From Legionella yabuuchiae (GTDB lineage: Bacteria > Pseudomonadota > Gammaproteobacteria > Legionellales > Legionellaceae): DNA of 57,606 bases. The stretch is taken from contig NZ_CAAAIW010000018.1 in NCBI RefSeq assembly GCF_900640115.1, positions 1 through 57,606 on the forward strand, in the 5' to 3' direction. The notes under the pieces are model-generated. The model saw only the letters and a list, made by a program, of their open reading frames with translations. It was not told the origin of the DNA and ran no database searches. A program made the translations under genes and the position numbers. Each line of letters begins with the position of its first letter. Position 1 is the first letter of the stretch. Positions 17,508 to 25,280 of this stretch are shown piece after piece.

Positions 17508-18215
17508 TTGCCAATATTCATGTGTTTAGGTTTAGAGGGCTGTAAAGGCCCGCAATCCATTCTGGACCCCGCGGGACCCGCCGCTTTGTCGATATCAAGA
17601 CTCTGGTGGGGGATGTTTATCTATTTTACCCTCGTCTTTTTTGTGATTGCAGGGTTCTGGTTTTATGCCATTAAACCTCGTAAAAAGGAATCAGGAAATA
17701 AGACATTAGGCCAGCACTTAATCGTTTGGGGCGGAATTGTTTTTCCTACGCTGAGTATTCTGATATTGCTTGCGTTTGGCATTCCTATTGGGCAAAGCAT
17801 GCTGCCGCATCCCGAAGCAGACGACAATATTCTTCGTATCCATGTAATAGGGCACCAATGGTTTTGGAAAGTACACTACCCTGATCGTGACGTCACTCTC
17901 ATCAATGAGTTACATTTACCATTGGATCGCCCCGTTGATATTTATGCAACCACTCATGATGTGATCCATTCTTTCTGGGTGCCAAAATTAAATGGCAAGA
18001 TCGATATGATTCCTGGGTATACCAATATCATTCGACTTAAAGCCACAGAACTAGGTCAATTTCGTGGACAGTGTGCGGAATTTTGCGGAAAGTGGCATGC
18101 CAAAATGGTGCTTGATGTGGTGGTTCATCCTAAAGAGGATTTTTCATCTTGGCTAAACTCCCAAAACAATAGCGTACTTAATCTAAAGACGGATAAGCGC
18201 TCTGAAGGGGATTGA
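17508..18215 (+). CDS. ctaC: Cytochrome c oxidase subunit II (lipoprotein type)
   Basis: About 235 aa. A short hydrophobic leader ends in LGLEGCKG, a lipobox, followed by QSILDPAGPAALSISRLWW, the usual start of bacterial subunit II lipoproteins. Two membrane helices follow, then the CuA domain with GHQWFWKVHYPD, DVIHSFWVPKLNGKIDMIPG and the CuA ligands in QCAEFCGKWHAKM (Cys, Glu, Cys, His, Met). There is no fused cytochrome c. The start is uncertain: no well-placed ATG precedes the leader, and TTG 17508 or ATG 17520 are the in-frame options; both give short leaders. Confidence 0.88.
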   Translation: MPIFMCLGLEGCKGPQSILDPAGPAALSISRLWWGMFIYFTLVFFVIAGFWFYAIKPRKKESGNKTLGQHLIVWGGIVFPTLSILILLAFGIPIGQSMLPHPEADDNILRIHVIGHQWFWKVHYPDRDVTLINELHLPLDRPVDIYATTHDVIHSFWVPKLNGKIDMIPGYTNIIRLKATELGQFRGQCAEFCGKWHAKMVLDVVVHPKEDFSSWLNSQNNSVLNLKTDKRSEGD

Positions 18216-18293
18216 CTCGTATTAGATTCAACTGCGTTTTTTAGGTCAAACCTAATGCATGCACAATAGTTCATAACAGGATGTCGATTTAAC

Positions 18294-20804
18294 ATGAATC
18301 ATGAAACCACCGAACACCAAGTTAAACATGATGAATTCAATAAAGTTTGGGGTAACCCAAGGGGGATTCGAGCGCTAACCATTGTAAATCATACGACGAT
18401 TGGCATTCGCTTCATGGTAACCGCCGCAGTTTTTTTTATTGTCGGTGGGTTATTGTCTATGATGATTCGAACCCAGCTTGCGTTGCCTGAACAAAATTTA
18501 GTTTCTCCTGAAGTTTATAATCAACTGTTTACCATGCATGGCACAGTGATGATGTTTCTTTTTGCTGTGCCAATGATGGAAGGACTGGCAATTTATCTCG
18601 TTCCCAAAATGATTGGCGCAAGAGATTTAGTGTTTCCACGAGTCAGTGTTTTAGGCTATTTTTGCTTTTTATTTGGCGGCATTATCATCGTTAGCAGTTT
18701 TGTATTAGAAATTGCTCCGGATACTGGGTGGTTTATGTATACCCCATTGACCAACTCGGTCTATTCCCCTGGACGAAATGTTGATGTTTGGCTTCTAGGG
18801 GTCACCTTTGTTGAAATTTCTGCCATTGTGACTGGCATCGAACTGGTGGTCTCAATTGCGCGAACTAGAACCTCTAAAATGGCACTTCACACAATGCCGC
18901 TTTATTGTTGGTATGTGCTGGCCATGGCTTTGATGATCGTGTTTGGATTTCCACCGCTAATTCTTGGGAGCCTCTTACTTGAATTGGAGCGGCTATTAAA
19001 TTTTCCTTTTTTTGACGTTCATCACGGTGGAGACCCAATCCTTTGGCAACATTTATTCTGGTTGTTTGGGCATCCCGATGTGTACATTATTTTCTTACCA
19101 GCAGCAGGGATTGTTTCCACAATTATTCCTGTGTTTGCACAAAGAGCGATGGTGGGCTATCGCTGGGTAGTCCTATCCATTCTTATGACCGGATTTATTA
19201 GTTTTGGTGTTTGGGTTCATCATATGTTTACGGTGGGAATCCCCAAATTAGCTCAAGCCTTTTTTTCAGTGGCCAGCATGTTAATCGCCATACCTACGGG
19301 AATTCAGCTCTTTGCTTGGCTAGCTACTCTTTTATTAGGAAGGCCGGTATTTCGTATTCCTATGCTTTGGATCACAGGGTTTCTAATTATCTTTGTCGCC
19401 GGGGGGTTAACCGGGGTTATGCTAGCGTTAGTTCCCTTTGATTGGCAGGTCCATGATACCCATTTCGTGGTGGCTCATCTTCATTACGTTGTCATTGGCA
19501 GTATGTTTTTTCCTTTGATTGCAGGGATATACTACTGGATGCCGCATTTTTCAGGGCGAATGCCTTCCGAACAGCTCGCAAAATGGGGGTTCTGGTTAAC
19601 GTTTATTGGTTTTAATACTACGTTTTTAATTATGCATTGGACGGGATTATTGGGCATGCCACGTCGAATTTATACTTATGATGCAGGATTGGGTTGGGAT
19701 TGGCCAAACCTAATCTCATCAGTAGGGTCATTTTTAATGGCTGCTGGCATTGCTATGATTATCACGGATTTTATCGTTCATTTTCGCTTTGGCCGCCCTT
19801 GCCCGACAAATCCATGGAATGCAGATACCTTAGAGTGGGCCACAGGAACGCCTCCAAATCCTTATAATTTTATTAGCTTACCCGAGTGTTCGACTAGGCA
19901 TCCCATGTGGGAGCATCCAGAACTCCAGCAAACCATTGCAGAAGGGAAACATGCCTTGGCGGTGGCGAACCACGGTCGTCGTGAAACCTGGGGAACGGAT
20001 CCTGTGACCGGTAACGTTCGTGAAGTCATTCATTTGCCTGGAAATACCTGGCTGCCATTTTTTGCATCCCTTTGTTTGGCTTTAATTTTTATAACACTTC
20101 TTTTGCGAGTGTATATCATTACCGGAATCGCCTTTGTGCTTTTTATGGCGTTATCGTTGCGATGGGCTTGGGAAAATGGCGCGCACCCTAAAGCGGCTCC
20201 AGACGCTAAAACACAACCTGGTGACCCACCGCTCCATTCTCGCACATTCGATGGACCAGGGTTATGGGGAATGGGAATAACGCTACTTGCGAATGCTGCT
20301 ATGTATATGGCTTTATTGTTTGGGTGGTTTTATTTATGGACGGCAGCGCCTAATTGGCAAATGCCAGAGCATCTAGTTTTTTCTATGCCACTCTGGATTA
20401 TCAGTGGTGTCTTGTTAACCTTATCTACGGGCTGGTTTAATTATTTAATAAAGCGTGTGCGAAAACGAAACATCAAGTGTCTTCAGATTAATTTCTGGGG
20501 TGTAAGTGTTCTAGGTTTGATCCAGTTTTGCCTTACCCTATGGATCATGGTGGCGGCCAATCTCCATGCCTCGCAATCGGCGCATGATGCTGTGGTTACT
20601 GTCCTTTTGGTGTATCTACTGTTGCATAGTGCCTTAGCGATTATAATGACCGTCATTCTGGCTTTGAGAGTTTTTTATGGCTATATCGGTAAAGAAGCGT
20701 TATATGAACCGGTAGTTGTAGAACAATGGTGGGTGTATACCTTGGTGATCTATTGGGTTACGTTTGTGGCCGTCGGATTATTTCCTTTGTCTTGGGTTAG
20801 CTAA
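18294..20804 (+). CDS. Cytochrome c oxidase subunit I+III fusion
   Basis: An 836-aa fused heme-copper oxidase. Residues 1-560 are subunit I: heme His in FTMHGTVMMFLFAVPM, CuB His and Tyr in FGHPDVYI, CuB pair in VHHMFTVG, and heme ligands in VVAHLHYVV. The C-terminal about 200 residues are subunit III (GPGLWGMGITLLANAAMYMALLFGWFYLW...). Compared with A1-type enzymes, the Glu of GHPEVY is Asp (residue 262), the K-channel Lys of TGIKxF is Gln (residue 338), and the Asn after FPR in the D channel is Ser. It is the catalytic core of an aa3-like oxidase of the CoxN type and overlaps the next gene by 1 bp (TAATG). Confidence 0.94.
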   Translation: MNHETTEHQVKHDEFNKVWGNPRGIRALTIVNHTTIGIRFMVTAAVFFIVGGLLSMMIRTQLALPEQNLVSPEVYNQLFTMHGTVMMFLFAVPMMEGLAIYLVPKMIGARDLVFPRVSVLGYFCFLFGGIIIVSSFVLEIAPDTGWFMYTPLTNSVYSPGRNVDVWLLGVTFVEISAIVTGIELVVSIARTRTSKMALHTMPLYCWYVLAMALMIVFGFPPLILGSLLLELERLLNFPFFDVHHGGDPILWQHLFWLFGHPDVYIIFLPAAGIVSTIIPVFAQRAMVGYRWVVLSILMTGFISFGVWVHHMFTVGIPKLAQAFFSVASMLIAIPTGIQLFAWLATLLLGRPVFRIPMLWITGFLIIFVAGGLTGVMLALVPFDWQVHDTHFVVAHLHYVVIGSMFFPLIAGIYYWMPHFSGRMPSEQLAKWGFWLTFIGFNTTFLIMHWTGLLGMPRRIYTYDAGLGWDWPNLISSVGSFLMAAGIAMIITDFIVHFRFGRPCPTNPWNADTLEWATGTPPNPYNFISLPECSTRHPMWEHPELQQTIAEGKHALAVANHGRRETWGTDPVTGNVREVIHLPGNTWLPFFASLCLALIFITLLLRVYIITGIAFVLFMALSLRWAWENGAHPKAAPDAKTQPGDPPLHSRTFDGPGLWGMGITLLANAAMYMALLFGWFYLWTAAPNWQMPEHLVFSMPLWIISGVLLTLSTGWFNYLIKRVRKRNIKCLQINFWGVSVLGLIQFCLTLWIMVAANLHASQSAHDAVVTVLLVYLLLHSALAIIMTVILALRVFYGYIGKEALYEPVVVEQWWVYTLVIYWVTFVAVGLFPLSWVS

Positions 20805-21145
20805 TGTTTATGAATCATCCTATCCAATTGGTGCTTGGCCTAGTCATATGGGCTATATGGTTTGTAATTCTTTATGCTGCGTTATCGATATCGTGCGAGG
20901 CGTCTGTGGACCTCACTGGCTCCTTTAATTGGATCAATCTTTTATTGTTCGGGATTACGTTAGCCACACTAGCTGCTCTAATTGGTTTAGCGTATCTAAT
21001 TTGGACTAGGAATCGGCAGGATTTAAAGAAGAAGACGACTTCTTCGCGATTTATTTTTTGGTTAAGTTTAGGCGTTTATCTAGTAGCAATTGGTGCAACC
21101 AGCAGTATTGGATTGATGACTTTATTTTTTCCACCATGTCTATAA
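20804..21145 (+). CDS. Small membrane protein of the oxidase cluster
   Basis: A 113-aa protein with three predicted helices (LVLGLVIWAIWFVILYAALSI, LLLFGITLATLAALIGLAYLIW, FIFWLSLGVYLVAIGATSSIG) and a short basic loop between helices 2 and 3. I do not recognise a named domain. It is translationally linked to the I+III gene by a TAATG overlap and followed 13 bp later by the CtaG-like gene, so it is probably an accessory or small oxidase subunit. Confidence 0.8.
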   Translation: MFMNHPIQLVLGLVIWAIWFVILYAALSISCEASVDLTGSFNWINLLLFGITLATLAALIGLAYLIWTRNRQDLKKKTTSSRFIFWLSLGVYLVAIGATSSIGLMTLFFPPCL

Positions 21146-21158
21146 AGGAAGATAAGGT

Positions 21159-22094
21159 ATGAAACAGGGTAACGGCTCGCTCCCCCTATCTAGCCCCACT
21201 TTCCGCGGCTTGACCGCGGGATCCAAGAAGCTTTCTACCTCGTTGCATCCTGCGGTCAAGCCGCAGGAAGTCGGCGTAGGGAGAGCAGGTACGAAACAGG
21301 GATTAGTGTTATGGTTTTTGGTGTTCATACCAGCCCTGGGGTTTGCTCATGATCCCTTTGCAACTACCGAACAATCCAATTTACCTATTATTCTTAGCGC
21401 CATCTTAGTGTTTATCATTTGGCTGTTGTATTGCATAGGATCTTGGAAGGTTTGGCCTGGAATAAAAAAATGGGGTTTGTTTCAACTGACAACCCTTTTG
21501 CTCGTAGCGACGGTGTTTGGTCCTTTGGACGAATGGGCTGAAACAAATACGGCTGCGCACATGACGCAACATATGTCTATGATGGTGGTTATCGCACCCT
21601 TATGGGTATTGTCGCAGCCTTTACCGCAATTATCCGCTGCAAGTGGAGGTGTTTTAGTTTGGGTATTTTTACCCTTATTTCGTATTGTTCGATACCCCAT
21701 GTTAGCCGCGTTTTTGCATGGGGGAATGATTTGGTTTTGGCATTCTCCTAAACTTTATCTTCTGGCACTGGAACATCCTTGGTGGCATGTGGTTGAGCAC
21801 GCTTGTTTTATTGTCACCGCAGGACTATTTTGGTGGGCTGTACTACGTAGCACTTATTACACGACCGCCCGAGCATTTTTAGCGTTGCTATTCACCTTAA
21901 TGCATACTGGTTTTCTAGGCGCTTTATTAACCTTTGCTCAAGTTTCCTTATACGGTCATCATCGAACGCTCGAAAGTCAACAGCTTGCTGGATTGATCAT
22001 GTGGGTGGCTGGAGGTATCCCTTATTTAATCGCGGCTTTTTGGTGCGCGGAACGCTGGTTTCAGCAAACAAAACGGCGTTTGAATACGTCCTAA
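21159..22094 (+). CDS. ctaG: Cytochrome c oxidase assembly protein (caa3-type CtaG family) with inserted N-terminal repeat
   Basis: A 311-aa multi-helix protein. From about residue 46 it reads as a normal member: signal (LVLWFLVFIPALGFAHDP), then HMTQHMSMMVVIAPLWVLSQPLP, GGMIWFWHSPKLYLLALEHPWWHVVEHACFIVTAGLFWWAVL and a His-rich set of helices expected to bind copper or heme for oxidase assembly. The first 44 codons are encoded by a palindromic repeat flanked by a direct repeat (aggtatgaaacaggg / aggtacgaaacaggg). The ancestral start was probably MKQGLVLWF. Start could be ATG 21159 or GTG 21306, the latter with an AGGGA just upstream. Confidence 0.9.
   Translation: MKQGNGSLPLSSPTFRGLTAGSKKLSTSLHPAVKPQEVGVGRAGTKQGLVLWFLVFIPALGFAHDPFATTEQSNLPIILSAILVFIIWLLYCIGSWKVWPGIKKWGLFQLTTLLLVATVFGPLDEWAETNTAAHMTQHMSMMVVIAPLWVLSQPLPQLSAASGGVLVWVFLPLFRIVRYPMLAAFLHGGMIWFWHSPKLYLLALEHPWWHVVEHACFIVTAGLFWWAVLRSTYYTTARAFLALLFTLMHTGFLGALLTFAQVSLYGHHRTLESQQLAGLIMWVAGGIPYLIAAFWCAERWFQQTKRRLNTS
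21170..21301. repeat. 132-bp palindromic repeat insertion in ctaG-like gene
   Basis: Direct repeats at 21155-21169 and 21287-21301 match at 14 of 15 positions and lie 132 bp (44 codons) apart. Between them are two hairpins of opposite sense, ccgcggcttgaccgcgg at 21203-21219 and cctgcggtcaagccgcagg at 21249-21267, and inverted ends (gctccccctat / gtagggagagc). The unit belongs with the ggatcccgcg palindromes seen at 16353. It keeps the reading frame open. Confidence 0.85.
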
Positions 22095-22270
22095 GTTTCA
22101 TTAATGCGGTTCAAAAATTAGAGAGCGATGATCTCTTAGAAGAATCCGCTGTCGCAAAGCTTAAGAAAGTTACCATATTCAAGAATAGCTGAAGTCTAAC
22201 TCATGTGATTTTAGAATTTAAATATTTTTGTTACTCTTAAATTCGGTATTCATTATAAAAAGGAAGGATT

Positions 22271-22615
22271 ATGTCAGATAAATACGCTCAGATTACAAAA
22301 GACATCAGCGCTCAGTTAGGGAAATTTCACAAGGAAATGCCGGATTTAATGGCGGGTTTTTCAGCGATGTCTAAGGCAGCAACCAAAGATGGTGCTTTGG
22401 ATAAAAAGACCAAAGAATTGATTGCCATGGCCTTGGCGGTAGCTAATCACTGCCCTGGTTGTATAGGATTTCACTCCCAGACCCTGGTTAAGCTCAATAC
22501 CAGTCGGGAAGAATTGCTAGAAACACTCGGCATGGCTGTTTATATGGGAGGAGGTCCTTCTCTAATGTATGCGGCCGAGGCCTTAGAAGCGTTTGAAGAG
22601 TTTAAAAAAGAATAG
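22271..22615 (+). CDS. Carboxymuconolactone decarboxylase / AhpD family protein
   Basis: A 114-aa all-helical protein with the redox motif NHCPGCIGFHSQTLVKLNTSREELLETLGMAVYMGGGPSLMYA. The CxxC followed by Hx3 is the AhpD-type active site, so it is more likely a peroxidase partner or disulfide reductase than a decarboxylase. A clear AAAGGAAGG lies 7 nt before the ATG. It lies alone between the oxidase genes and the convergent dsbB operon. Confidence 0.92.
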   Translation: MSDKYAQITKDISAQLGKFHKEMPDLMAGFSAMSKAATKDGALDKKTKELIAMALAVANHCPGCIGFHSQTLVKLNTSREELLETLGMAVYMGGGPSLMYAAEALEAFEEFKKE

Positions 22616-22648
22616 AGGCACGTCTTTAAAAAAAGCAGCACATGTTAC

Positions 22649-23203
22649 TTAGCCTAATGCAGCTAATCCCTCTTGGTGTTGCATTGGGCTAGGTGGCCGA
22701 TAAAATGGATTTTGGTTAGCCTGGTTAGCCTGGTTAGCCTGGTTAGCCTGGTTAGCCTGGTTAGCCTGGTTAGCCTGTTGATTGTTCTGCTGAAATGGGT
22801 TAGCAGCAGGTTGTGATTGGCAGGGATATTCTTTTTTTAATCCCATTAATGCAATTTGAGAAACCGTCAGTTTATCTTTATCGCTTTGTAAGCCGGAAAG
22901 GTTTTGATAAGTTTTTTGAATGAGTGCCGTTAATTTTTCGGCTTCAATTTTTCCCCCGGATGGGAGGCAAAAAAGAGCCTCACCTTTGGCTGAGGCGGAT
23001 TCATTAGCCAGCATTAACGATTCAGCGATGCATTCACTGGTTAAGGTTAAGATATTTCTTGCTGAACGAGCCCAAGCTTGTGATTGGGGATCGGCTTTCA
23101 TTTCCATCTTAGGGATGTTATTTACGATGTTCATAAAATGATCTATTGTATCGGCTTTGGCAATAGGTACTAATAAGAACATCAAACAAATAAAACGGTA
23201 CAT
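22649..23203 (-). CDS. Secreted protein with Rap1a/Tai-like domain and ANQ repeats
   Basis: A 184-aa exported protein. A signal peptide (MYRFICLMFLLVPIAKA) is followed by a helical domain with FCLPSGGKIEAEKLTALIQ and a closing KKEYPC, a C-P...YPC pattern that recalls the Rap1a/Tai immunity family; this match is by eye and tentative. The C-terminal part is low complexity: seven tandem ANQ repeats encoded by a perfect 9-bp DNA repeat, then NPFYRPPSPM. The start at 23203 is chosen because it begins the signal peptide; the longer reading to 23233 overlaps the dsbB stop. It lies 29 bp after dsbB and is probably cotranscribed. Confidence 0.8.
   Translation of the reverse strand: MYRFICLMFLLVPIAKADTIDHFMNIVNNIPKMEMKADPQSQAWARSARNILTLTSECIAESLMLANESASAKGEALFCLPSGGKIEAEKLTALIQKTYQNLSGLQSDKDKLTVSQIALMGLKKEYPCQSQPAANPFQQNNQQANQANQANQANQANQANQANQNPFYRPPSPMQHQEGLAALG
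22714..22776. repeat. 9-bp tandem repeat, seven copies
   Basis: The unit ggttagcct is repeated seven times without interruption and lies in the 3' part of the exported protein gene. On the coding strand it spells Ala-Asn-Gln. Because the unit is a multiple of three, copy changes would alter length without frameshift. Confidence 0.97.
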
Positions 23204-23232
23204 GATTTTGCTCTCTAAATGATCTAGGGACA

Positions 23233-23796
23233 CTACCCTAATGACGAAGTTTTATGTTCACTCAGCACATCGTATTTAACGGGATTGTCTGGGCAAACCA
23301 TCAATCCGCATTCAAGAACTGTACTGATTCCATTGGCGAGAATTAAGCCTAACAAAATTATTCCTAATGCATAAGTCGGCTTCCCGATCGGACGAGCTTT
23401 GGGGATGAATCCACGTTCCAAAAGCAACGCGATGCCAATGAATCCAACTGCAAACACAAATGAAATTGCAGACCATACATAATAATGCAAACCAAAAAAA
23501 ACAGGGCCATAACCAGGATCATCTGGGGCGATATGCAAAAATATCTGTCGTAGGGCGATCATAAACCCTAATAAAGAAGCTAACAGCATGAATCCATAAT
23601 GAGATGGCTTAATGCCTTCTTTGATATTCATAAATGCGCACAGTCCAATCCCAACAAAAGCTGTTCGTTGCAAAAGACATAGCGGACAAGGGAGTTCATG
23701 CGTTAAAATTTGATCGTAAAAAGCAAATAGTAAAATGTAGCAGACGATCGTCACGCCAAAATAATTGCCAATCACATGAAATTTATTTTCGGTCAT
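23233..23796 (-). CDS. dsbB: Disulfide bond formation protein DsbB
   Basis: A 187-aa inner-membrane quinone-dependent oxidase of DsbA. Five hydrophobic segments are visible. The first redox pair is in LPCPLCLLQRTAF; a later pair is CGLMVC near residue 165. The spacing and the CPLCxxQR motif identify the DsbB/DsbI group. In this class the second loop differs from E. coli DsbB. Its start codon overlaps the stop of a small upstream ORF (ATGA), and a secreted protein follows it. Disulfide formation would serve Cys-containing exported proteins, including oxidase subunit II and Sco. Confidence 0.92.
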   Translation of the reverse strand: MTENKFHVIGNYFGVTIVCYILLFAFYDQILTHELPCPLCLLQRTAFVGIGLCAFMNIKEGIKPSHYGFMLLASLLGFMIALRQIFLHIAPDDPGYGPVFFGLHYYVWSAISFVFAVGFIGIALLLERGFIPKARPIGKPTYALGIILLGLILANGISTVLECGLMVCPDNPVKYDVLSEHKTSSLG

Positions 23797-23942
23797 AAAT
23801 ACCCCAATAAGTGACTGTGAATATTAAAGCTAATCATGCTCAAAAATAAACAAAACAAAAATTGCAATTTAATAAATCGATTGGGTTTAAAGACAACTTG
23901 CACGCCAAGAATAAAATAAAAGAAAAAAATAACGGCAATCAT
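23793..23942 (-). CDS. Small membrane protein coupled to dsbB (DUF5993-like)
   Basis: A 49-aa ORF starting at ATG 23942. It has one or two hydrophobic stretches (MIAVIFFFYFILGVQVVF and LQFLFCLFLSMISF) separated by a basic KPNRFIK turn and ends ...HSHLLGYL. Its TGA overlaps the ATG of dsbB as ATGA, the classic translational coupling, and GGAA lies 7 nt before its ATG. Size, two-helix form and position before dsbB fit the DUF5993 family, which I recall next to dsbB in other gammaproteobacteria. The family call is tentative. Confidence 0.7.
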   Translation of the reverse strand: MIAVIFFFYFILGVQVVFKPNRFIKLQFLFCLFLSMISFNIHSHLLGYL

Positions 23943-24030
23943 CCTTAGTTTCCTTATGGCCATAACTGTTTTTGCTATTACCTAACAATACTATATTGTT
24001 TGAAAAAATAAAATGATGATAAGCAGCAAC

Positions 24031-24067
24031 CCTCTGTACATGACAGGTTTTTTGTCATGTACAGAGG
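24031..24067. repeat. Dispersed hairpin repeat, copy 2
   Basis: The arms cctctgtacatgaca and tgtcatgtacagagg are perfect inverted copies around a ggtttttt loop. It is the same hairpin as 5550-5585, with one fewer T in the loop and one more base pair at the end. Confidence 0.9.
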
Positions 24068-24076
24068 CAGCAAACC

Positions 24077-24248
24077 AGCAATTCTCAATTTGACACGTAT
24101 TAATTAACCACCAAGCCTGGCGCGTCGTTGCGAGCCGCAGGCGAAGCAATCCAGTGGCCGTATTCGAAACAAAGATGCTGGATTGCTTCACTTCGTTCGC
24201 AATGACGACTAATTTGCTTAATTAATACGCGTCAAATTGAGAATTGCT
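24077..24248. repeat. Nested palindromic element with cgtcattgcgag core
   Basis: Outer arms 24077-24107 and 24218-24248 are inverted copies at 30 of 31 positions, starting agcaattctcaatttgac. Inside lies a second inverted pair related to the widespread repeat cgtcattgcgagcgaagcaa: cgtcgttgcgagccgcaggc at 24123 and its relative ending ttcgcaatgacg at 24207. No ORF is carried, so this is a MITE-like element. Confidence 0.9.
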
Positions 24249-24305
24249 AGGAAGCATCCAGTACCCTCCATCATGCGAGAGTTGTGCAGGACTAGGAATT
24301 TGGTT

Positions 24306-24509
24306 TTAGAGGGGGTGTGGTGAGATAAATCCAAAAAAGAATCCAAAGATTAAAAAAACAAATAATCCGAGAGATAACCCAATTCGCCAGGTCAAGGCCT
24401 TCACGGTGCGTTTGGTTTTTCCTTCATCACGAACTAGAAATACAATCCCACTTCCTAAGGACACAAGAATAATTAACATAATAAATAAGATGAACGCTTT
24501 AGTGAACAT
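24306..24509 (-). CDS. Twin transmembrane protein (DUF2909)
   Basis: A 67-aa protein with two helices (AFILFIMLIILVSLGSGIVFLV and IGLSLGLFVFLIFGFFFGFI) joined by a charged loop RDEGKTKRTVKALTWR. The loop and the two-helix form match DUF2909 proteins, which are regularly found beside SURF1 in oxidase clusters. It is divergent from the SURF1 gene. Confidence 0.88.
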   Translation of the reverse strand: MFTKAFILFIMLIILVSLGSGIVFLVRDEGKTKRTVKALTWRIGLSLGLFVFLIFGFFFGFISPHPL

Positions 24510-24560
24510 TTGTTATACTCCACAACCTGATAGAACGTGCCATGTGATTAATCAATAAAG

Positions 24561-25280
24561 ATGCTTAGTTTAACTGTTTTTAGCCGCCGTTTCACCCCAA
24601 GCTTATGGATGACGATTTTAGCCTTTTTAACGATGGCATTATTTTTGCGTTTGGGATTTTGGCAGATAGCGCGGGGTGGTGAAAAAAAAGCGATGATAGC
24701 TAGTGAACAAAAATACGCTGCAACAGCGCCAATATCATGGATGCCAGGGGAGCGCTATCCTTTAAAATATCAGTGGATAAAACTAAAGGGTAATTATCTT
24801 CCCGACCTATTATTATTGGACAACCAACATCACAATCATCGCATAGGCTACCATGTCCTATCACCTTTAGCTTTAGCGAATGGACACCTAGTCTTGATCG
24901 ATCGGGGCTGGATACCTAATGAAGGCGGGCGTGATAAACTTCCGGTGGTTAAAACACCTGTTGGGCCTCAGGAAATTATTGGGTACGCTTATTATCCATC
25001 AAGTAAGCATATTGCCTTAGGAGAGATGGTAGAAAAAAAAATGAATCAGGTGTCGATCATAGAATGGATAGACATACAAGAGATCAGTCATTTTTTGCAT
25101 AAATCGGTCTATCCGTTTATTATTCGCCTTGGCGAACACGAGGCCCATGGTTTTATTAGGGAATGGCCTATCGTTTCTATGTCACCAGAGCGCCATTATG
25201 CCTATGCGCTGCAATGGTTTGCTATGGCTTTCGTTATCTCTATTTTATTTATTGGGTTAAACCTGAAGAAAAAAACATGA
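24561..25280 (+). CDS. SURF1 family oxidase assembly protein
   Basis: A 239-aa protein with an N-terminal helix (LWMTILAFLTMALFLRLGFWQI), the conserved LRLGFWQIARGGEKKAMI start, LLLDNQHHNHRIGYHVLSPL, VLIDRGWIP, and a C-terminal helix after RHYAYALQWFAMAFVI. This is the SURF1/Shy1 pattern, with a periplasmic domain held by two helices. It assists heme insertion into subunit I. Its stop overlaps the next gene (ATGA). Confidence 0.95.
   Translation: MLSLTVFSRRFTPSLWMTILAFLTMALFLRLGFWQIARGGEKKAMIASEQKYAATAPISWMPGERYPLKYQWIKLKGNYLPDLLLLDNQHHNHRIGYHVLSPLALANGHLVLIDRGWIPNEGGRDKLPVVKTPVGPQEIIGYAYYPSSKHIALGEMVEKKMNQVSIIEWIDIQEISHFLHKSVYPFIIRLGEHEAHGFIREWPIVSMSPERHYAYALQWFAMAFVISILFIGLNLKKKT

Larger units (their letters stand above)
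23943..24305. other. Repeat-filled intergenic region
   Basis: This gap has no credible gene. It holds the second hairpin repeat (24031-24067) and a nested palindromic element (24077-24248), listed separately. A 66-codon minus-strand reading at 23991-24191 is made from those repeats. Confidence 0.8.

Noticed and set aside
22001-22192. 63-codon ORF overlapping the end of the ctaG-like gene
   Set aside because: It overlaps the well-supported CtaG-like frame for half its length, has no clear ribosome binding site and shows no family pattern.
22714-22776. CRISPR-like array
   Set aside because: The repeats are 9 bp and contiguous without spacers, and they encode a simple peptide repeat.
23991-24191. 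66-codon ORF on the minus strand
   Set aside because: It is built from the hairpin at 24031 and the palindromic element at 24077; no ribosome binding site or family motif is seen.
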